Source: Hsuehochloa calcarea (Eukaryota; Streptophyta; Magnoliopsida; Poales; Poaceae). From it: a DNA stretch of 64,000 bases. This document shows positions 57,510-64,000 of the stretch, in pieces. Every line of letters begins with the position of its first letter. The first letter of the stretch is position 1. The stretch is from contig CM070599.1 of NCBI GenBank assembly GCA_036346395.1, forward strand, positions 19,459,232 through 19,523,231, written 5' to 3'. The notes beneath the pieces were generated by a model, which was given only the letters and a program-made list of their open reading frames with translations, searched no databases and was not told the origin of the DNA. The position numbers and the translations under genes are program-made.

Positions 57510-60260
57510 ATGAGTGGCATCAAAGGGGCGGCATACTCTAGTCGAGGTAGACGTCTGTCTTCCAAAGTGGCGGCCACTCCAGGAGGCAGAGGGGCAGCCG
57601 CGGCCCCTCCAGGAGGCAGCGTGGGGTCTACATCTAGATCAGGCACCTCTACCCCGCAGTCCTCGCGTGCTGATCATGTGGATAATGATCAGCATCCTAG
57701 TGAGGAGGAGGGTGAGGAGGATGAGTACACTGAGGCGGAAGACAGTACAACACAAGATTTTTGGTTGCGAGGACCTGCGAACTTGCCACCACAACCAACC
57801 CGAGAGGAGGAGAAGACTGTCATCGTTCCTGTTGGCGACACGTAAGAAATTGTTATCACTTTCACTAATTTAGCCCACTTGCTTGCAGACCTCAAAAAAA
57901 CTAATGTGCATGCAATGGCGAGAAGAAGGAGGGGCTGAGAAATGTAGACTTCCAAACGGCATAATTGGCGTGCTGATTCGATGGCACTTCCCTGGCTTGG
58001 TCATCTACAGAGGAAGGCGGAGCTCAGCATGGACATGGCGCCACTACAAGGTCACCAAGATACCTGCAGAGAAGGAGAAATACAATTTGACAATTGTTTG
58101 CAGCGGGTGGAGGAAAGTTTTTGGGTAAGTGACAAGGATCCTAGTTGCTTTTCTCAGCATACACACACAGATTATCTTGTTATTTGCTAATCTTACACAT
58201 TATGTTGTTATTATCTAGTGGTGGTTTAGATGGGCTGATGGACAGGAAGCTGATTCTAGGAGAGTGGTGCGTAATGTTGTTAAAAGTCGATCCCACAGAT
58301 GATCTATGAAGCATGCATCCAAGCGGTGATCTATTACCACACCCAAGTCCTTGGAAAGGAAATTCATAGGGCCGAGGCTTGCCAAACGCATATCACTTTG
58401 GAGGAGTACATGCAGGTAATCATAATTCGTTCATGCCATTGCTTCCTGTGGGTTCTAGTTTGCAATCAATTCTAGTTTATTCATATTTAACACTTTGTTA
58501 AATTAGGCAATACCTTGGTGGTCCCAGAGGTGTGAAGATGCATGGCAGCAGATTGCCCAGAAGAGGTGGTGTAACGAAGAGTGGTTAGAGGCCTCCCATG
58601 CTGCTAGGGAGCGGAGATTGTTGATGGGCGGGGCAGCACATCGCCAAGGCAGCTCCTCCATGGCTCGTTACAAGAAGCACTTGGTAGGTCAACATGTTCA
58701 TATTGATTGAATGTTGCACATACATATTTATATACCTCCGAGTGTTTGGGTGCAGGAAAAGAAGAAGCGAGGCTGCTCTCGATGTAGAGGCATATGTAGA
58801 AGCTAGGAGGGGTGATCGGAGGGCACCCTATGCACCAATAGCGCAACCACGAACTTGGTACCATTTCTACACTATGATTTTGTCCCTAATGATATTCGCT
58901 CACTTATGATTTTGTCCAACAGGAAGCATATACTGAGGCTGCTAAGGAGATTCATGGCCAGGACTTCGACGTAATGAATTCACCACTGGATGCGACTGCT
59001 GTGTACAGGGCTGGAAAGGGGAAGAAACATGGCCGTTTCTTGATCGGTCTGGCTACATTAGCACACCGACCACCCTCTCTGAGGTCCGAACAACAAGTAC
59101 GGATCAACGGATGATGTACACCCTCAAAGACGAGTCGACCATCGGTGACAGGGTTTCTCAGCTCGAGGCCAGGCTACAAGATGAAATAGAGGCTAGGCAG
59201 CGATTGGAGCAAATGATCCAGGTTTGGACTTCGAACCCCATATGCGATGCAAATTGCAATTCATTTATTTCCACAAGCTTACCTTGATATTTTTGTTTTC
59301 AATTCATATAAGATGTTAGTACGGCAAAGACTATCCCTTTTTAGTTACCATTAGCTAACATTACTAGTAGATTCTCACCCCATATGACTGAAACAAGCAA
59401 ATATGCAGGCACTTCAAACTCGACTTGACGCCACTACACCAGGGGCACCACTGCCTACATTTTCTAATCCGGTTAGTAACTGGACACTTATTATTATATT
59501 GTTAGTCTCTTACGAGTGCTTGAGAGCTCACTTGATGCCACTACACTAGGTTGTTTTGAGAGTGCTTGTTAATATATTTGTAGGCTGCTTGTCCTTGATT
59601 CCATGTGGTACTCTTCACTTTATTCCATGTACTGATTACTGTCATACTTAATCTACAGAGGAAATGACAATGTTGTGTAGGTGTGGTATGTGTTGTATCA
59701 ATTTCAATATGCATTGATTTCAACACACAAATGAAATCTCTAGCTAGTACTACAACCGTAACCTTCAAACATAACACAGAGGAAAGATTTAGTTCTATAA
59801 CCTTAATCTTCAACTTAATTTGATTAAAGTACCAGTGGATTGCACCTTAAGTCAAGTGAAAGTTCATCATATTTGGTATGTTATATTTCACTCTTTCTTT
59901 CTAATTTACAAGTATTGCATTGTATATTCCATATTCTTCCATACAAATGATGGAGTAGTTTAGACATTGATGGACTAGGATACAAATACTGCAGCAGGAC
60001 CACGACACTACTCTACCAAACATTCACGACTCAACTTGACTTTGCATACAAAACATTGCTGCTAATGTTTTTTAGTGTTTCTGTTCAAATCCAAATTTCA
60101 GCATACGGCGGGATCAAAGGCAGATCCAGCTGCTTTCGGTGCTGATGCTGGAGATGGTACACATGTTAGCTGCCCAAACCAAGATCATGTGGATGAGTCC
60201 AACATCGAGAGGCCACCACCAGGTGCTTGCCATTTTCATGATCTTGTCGTGCAAACATGA
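57510..60260 (+). pseudogene. TNP1/Ptta-type gene of CACTA copy B, near-complete exon set
   Basis: Exon 1 starts MSGIKGAAYSSRGRR, carries one GGRGAAAAP unit and an acidic region, and ends at a GTAAGA donor near 57841. Exon 2 (after TTGCTTGCAG, about 57889-58124) encodes RLPNGIIGVLIRWHFPG, a KVTKIPAEKEKYNL part and SGWRKVF. Exon 3 (58220-58414) contains QVLGKEIHRAEACQTH. Exon 4 (58508-58683) has WCNEEWLEASHAARERRLL. Exon 5 (about 58922-59220) has a coiled-coil end, RVSQLEARLQDEIEARQRLE. The last exon (60094-60260) ends HDLVVQT. All junctions have GT/AG signals. A run of seven A in exon 2 (57894-57900; five in copy A) shifts the frame after the exon 1 donor, and exon 3 also has a stop-prone stretch. 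The product would bind subterminal motifs. Confidence 0.82.
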
Positions 60261-60493
60261 ACATACTTCACTCCATTCTTGTGTTGATGTAGCATATATG
60301 CATGCGTACTCAAAAAATATATAATGTAAACTGAATTGCAGTAGTTTGTTTACCCTGCATTTACGAATTTTATTAGTTTCATCTTGTCTATGTTGAGTAC
60401 TAACTGAGTTGTTCTCTTCATGACAATGCAATGGTCTAAGTTCATCGCTTAGGATGGGAAGAAGCTCAGACGAGAAGGCCATCTCTTCACTAC

Positions 60494-63400
60494 TGTAGCG
60501 TCCCATTTTTCGGAGTTTTTGAAATTTTAAAAAAGAGAACCATTTGCTTCTATTTGCCAAAAGCTTAATTTAAAATTTCAGAATCCATTTGCAGTTAATA
60601 TGAATTAATCAAACTTCAATTAAATTAAAGTTGGTTTAATTGAGTTTTCTGGAATTTAAAATCAAAATTATTATTTTAAGAATTTTCTTAGATTTATTGG
60701 ATTTTAAAAACGAATTTTCCTTTTTCCCAAAATTAAAAATTAATTTATTTGCAAAAGAAAAAGAAAATTTAAAGTTAAAAGTATTTTTATTAAGTCCAGA
60801 ATAATTCAAGGAATTTCTTTGAATTTTTATAGAATTTTTGGACTCTATTTGCTATTTTCTAAATTGCCTTTTTATTTATTTGAATTTTTAAAATCAAAAA
60901 TGAATTAAAAATCCTTTTTACTGTGCGTGGGCCGAATCTCTTCGGCCCATCACTATTCTTCCGCTCCGCCGGCCCGCCTCCCGCTCCCACGCGCGCCCTT
61001 GCTCCTGGCCGTTGGATCTCCATCCGGCGTCCCTCGTTGCGTCGCGTCGCCGCAGCTCCGCCTCGCCGTTTGGCCGTTGGATCGCGATCCGACGCCCTCG
61101 CTCGCCCGCACTTCTCTCTCTCTTATCCACCGTCCGTCGAATCGGACGGCGCCGCCATCGTCCTCCCATGCCGCCGCTCTCTCCCACGTCCGCTCGCCCG
61201 GCCCGCGCCGCGAATCTCGCCGTCCGTCCCGTGTCTCTCGCGCCTCGCGCGCCTCGCGCCGCGCCGCGAATCCCGCCGCTCTCCCGTCCCTTCACCGCGC
61301 CTCCCGTCCCCTCACCGCGCCTTCCGTCCCGTCCCTCTCTCTCTCCCGCCCATGCCTCCTCCGTGCGTGCCCACTCCCGTGCTCCTCCGCCCCTATAAAG
61401 CGTGCACCGCTCCGCCTCCTCCCCTCTCCCCATTTCCCCCTCCTCCTTCCCTCCGCGCTCTCTCGGCCGCCATTCCTTTTTTTCTCCTTGGCCGAGCTCC
61501 TCCGCCCTCTAGCGCCACCTCCGGCCCTCCTCGCGCCGCCGACCCACCACCGCCTTCACCGGTCATCGCCGACCCCAGGCGCCTCTTCCTTCGCCTTTGC
61601 CTCCCAAGCGCCGCCTCTTTCGGCCGCCGCCGCCGCCTTTCTCCTTCGCCGGCCACCGCTGCCGCCCTCCCCTCAAGGTTGCGCATCCGGTTCCCAAGCC
61701 CCCTCTACCTCGGTGTGCTCGCCTCCGGCGCCGTGCTCCCTCCGCGGCGAGCCTTGGCTCCGTCGCCGCCACTCGGTGGCGTGGCGCCGCGTCGGCCGGT
61801 CGTGACGCGTCGGCGCCTGGCGGCGTGGCAGCTGCGTGGCGCCGGCGTATGTGCTGCATAGCGCTGACGCGTAAATCGGAATTTTCAATTGAAAAATAAT
61901 TCCGGAAAATCCAAAAACCCTAATTCTATCATTTTATGTGATTTCCAACTTCATTTGGCCATAACTTTCACATCCGAACTCCGATTTGGGTGATCCAAAT
62001 TTCTAAATTCATATAAAATCAGCCCCTTTCATTTGGTTCTGGTTTTGTAATTTTTGGAGTTCATTTGGTGTTGTTTTATTTATTATTGCTATTCTCGCAC
62101 GTGTAGATTCCGGCGTTTCGGAAGATTTCTTCGACCCGACGACCGAAGACCCGCTCCTCGTCAACGAAGGCAAGTCGTAGGCCTTTGACCATGATGAACC
62201 CCTTTTACAAAAGTATATTGCTTCAAATTATCATGCATGGCTAGTTTTATTAAAAATAGTTTTGGGAGTAGATAATTGCCAAATTGCCATTATGCCTCCT
62301 TGATAAATTGAAAATGAAATGTCTCCTTGAATGACATATATCCTTGGACACCTTAGGATGGTTAATACTAGTTGGACATAATTGTATACCAACTTGGGAG
62401 CGTAGTATTGCTTAGTCTTGCTTTAGTTACCCGCGAGACTTTCGATCACATGTTCAATGATTAATGAAATTTGACTAATGGAACTATGGAACAGTGGTGT
62501 GAGGCCACTTTTATTAAAAGATGTTGTGCCATGGCAGGGATTGCCATTTGGTCGGGAATGGACAAAAATGATTTATGCTCGGGCTTGAGGTAGGGAGCTA
62601 GAGTGGGTGTGTGATGCACATTGGGTTGTGGTAGACTTGTCTGAGCAGCCAACTAAGGACTTAACTTTGCAAGTCATTGATCTGGGCCACCTCGTGCAAC
62701 CACAAGTCCGGTATGGGACGGACCTGGCCAACTAATTAGGGAAGTTTTGGGTCGGTTCTGCTAGGGTTGATTATTGGCGCAAGAGGGGGCTGTGATGGCG
62801 AAACCTTAGCGAGCAGAACCGAGGCAAAATGGAACTTTGTAAAGGCCTTGTGATAGTCACTTAGTCGCACACCCTCGGAAGTGTGTCAGACGGACATTAC
62901 AAGTGATTTATCTCTTGTGGGTAAAGCTGTACAACCTCTGCAGAGTGTTAAAATCTATTCGAATAGCCGTGTCCCGATTACGGACATGCACAGTGATTTC
63001 GCGCAAGGGGTAGTATTTTCAAAAATGTGGTTTGGTTCGATGGAAAGGTTTGGTTGGAATGGTTGGGAAGTGAACGGGATGTTCACTGTTTGATTCAAAA
63101 GAACTTGGTTATCTATGTATTATTCTTTTAAAATCCTGCTTTGCCATCTAATTATTGTATTTATTTGTTAAACTTGCTTTCTGCAAATTAACCATAAAGC
63201 CATCCTTGCTTAAGCCTGACATGAATACTATGTGCATACATTTCTCTACGACTTGCTGAGTACTTTATGTACTCACGGCTTTATGCCCTTTGTTGATCAG
63301 TCCCAGCAGAAGAACCAGGAAATATTGAGTTCTACGAAGAAGGCTACTTTGAAGACTTCGCGAACTAGGTCACGTCCTCCACTCGATTGCCTGTGGGCAT

Positions 63401-63657
63401 GTCGATTGGGCTCCACGTATTTTGAGATTTCCACGCGGATACTGTTGTTGCTAAGCCCTGTGTGGCGACTTTTGTAAGAACCTTAACCATAAGGTCTTTG
63501 TTGTTTTAATTAATATTACTTTGTCTGCTTCATTAGTTCGTTGTTGAATGGTTATGATTACATCATTGTTGCAACTGTGCGAGCTAGCTACTGATCATGG
63601 GACTAGCTTGGTATGCACAGAGGGTCTCGGGGTTGTGTGACACCCGGGGGTCCGACA
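60494..63657 (+). mobile_element. Solo LTR, 3.16 kb, with perfect TSD, inside CACTA copy B
   Basis: It starts TGTAGCGTCCC and ends GGGTCCGACA. ACTAC occurs at 60489-60493 and 63658-63662, a perfect 5-bp target duplication. No internal gag/pol or second LTR, so it is a solo LTR left by recombination. It has a GC-rich centre (60930-61860) with a TATA box, and a 3' half colinear with 47512-50741, 3824-5121 and 1-331. The 312-codon frame at 60923-61861 is Pro/Ser/Arg-rich, overlaps open frames in other phases and has no domain. Confidence 0.93.
61394..61399 (+). promoter_or_regulatory. TATA box of the solo LTR
   Basis: CCCTATAAAGCGTGCACC is a good plant TATA context, followed 25-35 bp later by a pyrimidine-rich CTCCTCCCC region suitable for transcription start. 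It fixes plus-strand orientation. Activity is inferred only. Confidence 0.55.
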
Positions 63658-63686
63658 ACTACAATCGCAATATTCCTGTTGATGCA

Positions 63687-63779
63687 GAACTTGAATGTTG
63701 TGAACTTGAGAATTATGTTTGAACTATTATATGTATCTTTTCAATTTGAACTTGAATGTTGTGAACTTGAGAATTATGT
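63687..63779 (+). repeat. 32-bp direct repeat in the 3' part of copy B
   Basis: Units 63687-63718 and 63748-63779 both read GAACTTGAATGTTGTGAACT and continue identically to TTATGT; offset 61 bp. Confidence 0.95.
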
Positions 63780-63929
63780 CAATATTTGTTTCATATATAT
63801 GATAATATTGTTGAATCTGATTGTAAATGTATTGCTGAATCTGGATGTGGAATGTATTTTTGAATTTGATTGAAATCCAATTGCAAATTGTGCATACGAA
63901 TAAATTGGGTACAGCCTGTTTCACCCATG

Positions 63930-64000
63930 TTCCCGAGTGTTTTCTTCGCCATACACTCGGGGAACCCATATTCCCGAGTGTTTTCTTCGACATACACTCG
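63930..64000. repeat. Start of the 3' subterminal array of copy B
   Basis: TTCCCGAGTGTTTTCTTCG and ATACACTCGG motifs alternate in two near-identical units of about 41 bp before the window ends. They match the 5' array motif. Confidence 0.88.

Larger units (their letters stand above)
52105..64000 (+). mobile_element. CACTA transposon copy B, right end outside the window
   Basis: Left TIR CACTACCAGAAACAGG begins at 52105 after AGC. Array, GC-rich leader, TNP2-like and TNP1-like genes follow in the same order as in copy A, with high similarity. A solo LTR interrupts it at 60494-63657. The element resumes at 63663 and its 3' subterminal array starts near 63930. Removing the LTR leaves about 8.7 kb in view. 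Confidence 0.9.

Noticed and set aside
32801..60260. Copies A and B as a segmental duplication of host DNA
   Set aside because: The flanks before 32801 and 52105 differ and similarity starts at the CACTA terminus, so separate insertions explain it better.
60923..61861. 312-codon plus-strand frame in the solo LTR
   Set aside because: It is Pro/Ser/Arg/Ala-rich, overlaps other long frames in other phases and strands, sits in very GC-rich DNA and has no domain. Lack of stops is explained by base composition.
63727..63997. Minus-strand frames near the right edge
   Set aside because: They cross the subterminal array and AT-rich direct repeats; no domain.

Overview
This is nuclear DNA from a plant, almost certainly a grass (Poaceae). 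The signs are CACTA DNA transposons with grass-type subterminal arrays (ACAGACGGTT and ACACTCGGG families), plant TNP2/TNP1-type transposase genes with introns, LTR elements of 2.5-9 kb, and stretches alternating between AT-rich DNA and very GC-rich leaders. I found no intact host gene, rRNA, tRNA or bacterial feature. Nearly everything recognisable is mobile DNA, much of it nested. I cannot name the species.

Layout. (1) 1-331 is the 3' part of an LTR cut by the window edge; 332-1390 has no supported gene. (2) 1391-25720 is a 24 kb CACTA composite with TIR CACTACTACA and matching ACA target duplications, reading on the minus strand. It holds a broken TNP2-type transposase (21.7->18.5 kb) and a broken TNP1/Ptta-type gene (5.6->2.8 kb). 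It also holds a captured F-box gene fragment (24.6->23.7 kb), a small CACTA MITE (22241-22540) and a hairpin of about 190-bp arms (22686-23122). Nested in it are a truncated solo LTR (3824-5121), a 9.06 kb LTR retrotransposon without coding capacity (6039-15101, TSD GAGGG), a 2.55 kb solo LTR (15211-17760, TSD GTCGC) and a hAT-like element (24933-25514). (3) 25721-32800 has no secure gene: two short local duplications, a near-perfect 104-bp palindrome related to the CACTA ends, and an unrecognised coding-like segment near 29.7-30.1 kb. (4) 32801-about 42310 is CACTA copy A of a second family (TIR CACTACCAGAAAC, plus strand) with decayed TNP2 and TNP1 genes; its 3' end is missing. (5) 42311-52104 holds a roughly 770-bp tandem duplication, an orphan exon-like fragment, a 3.2 kb solo LTR (47512-50741) and long AT-rich stretches. 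(6) 52105 to beyond 64000 is CACTA copy B, the close relative of copy A, interrupted by a 3.16 kb solo LTR (60494-63657, perfect TSD ACTAC). Its 3' subterminal array begins just before the window ends.

How the parts relate. Copies A and B each carry the usual two CACTA genes in order (TNP2-like, then TNP1-like). Both are broken, but at different places. Four LTR pieces (1-331, 3824-5121, 47512-50741, 60494-63657) share body blocks and, for the three complete right ends, a CCGACA end, so they belong to one family present here only as solo or partial LTRs. The window therefore records repeated CACTA insertion, later LTR insertion into it, and LTR-LTR recombination. All alignments and junctions were read by eye; no database search was run.
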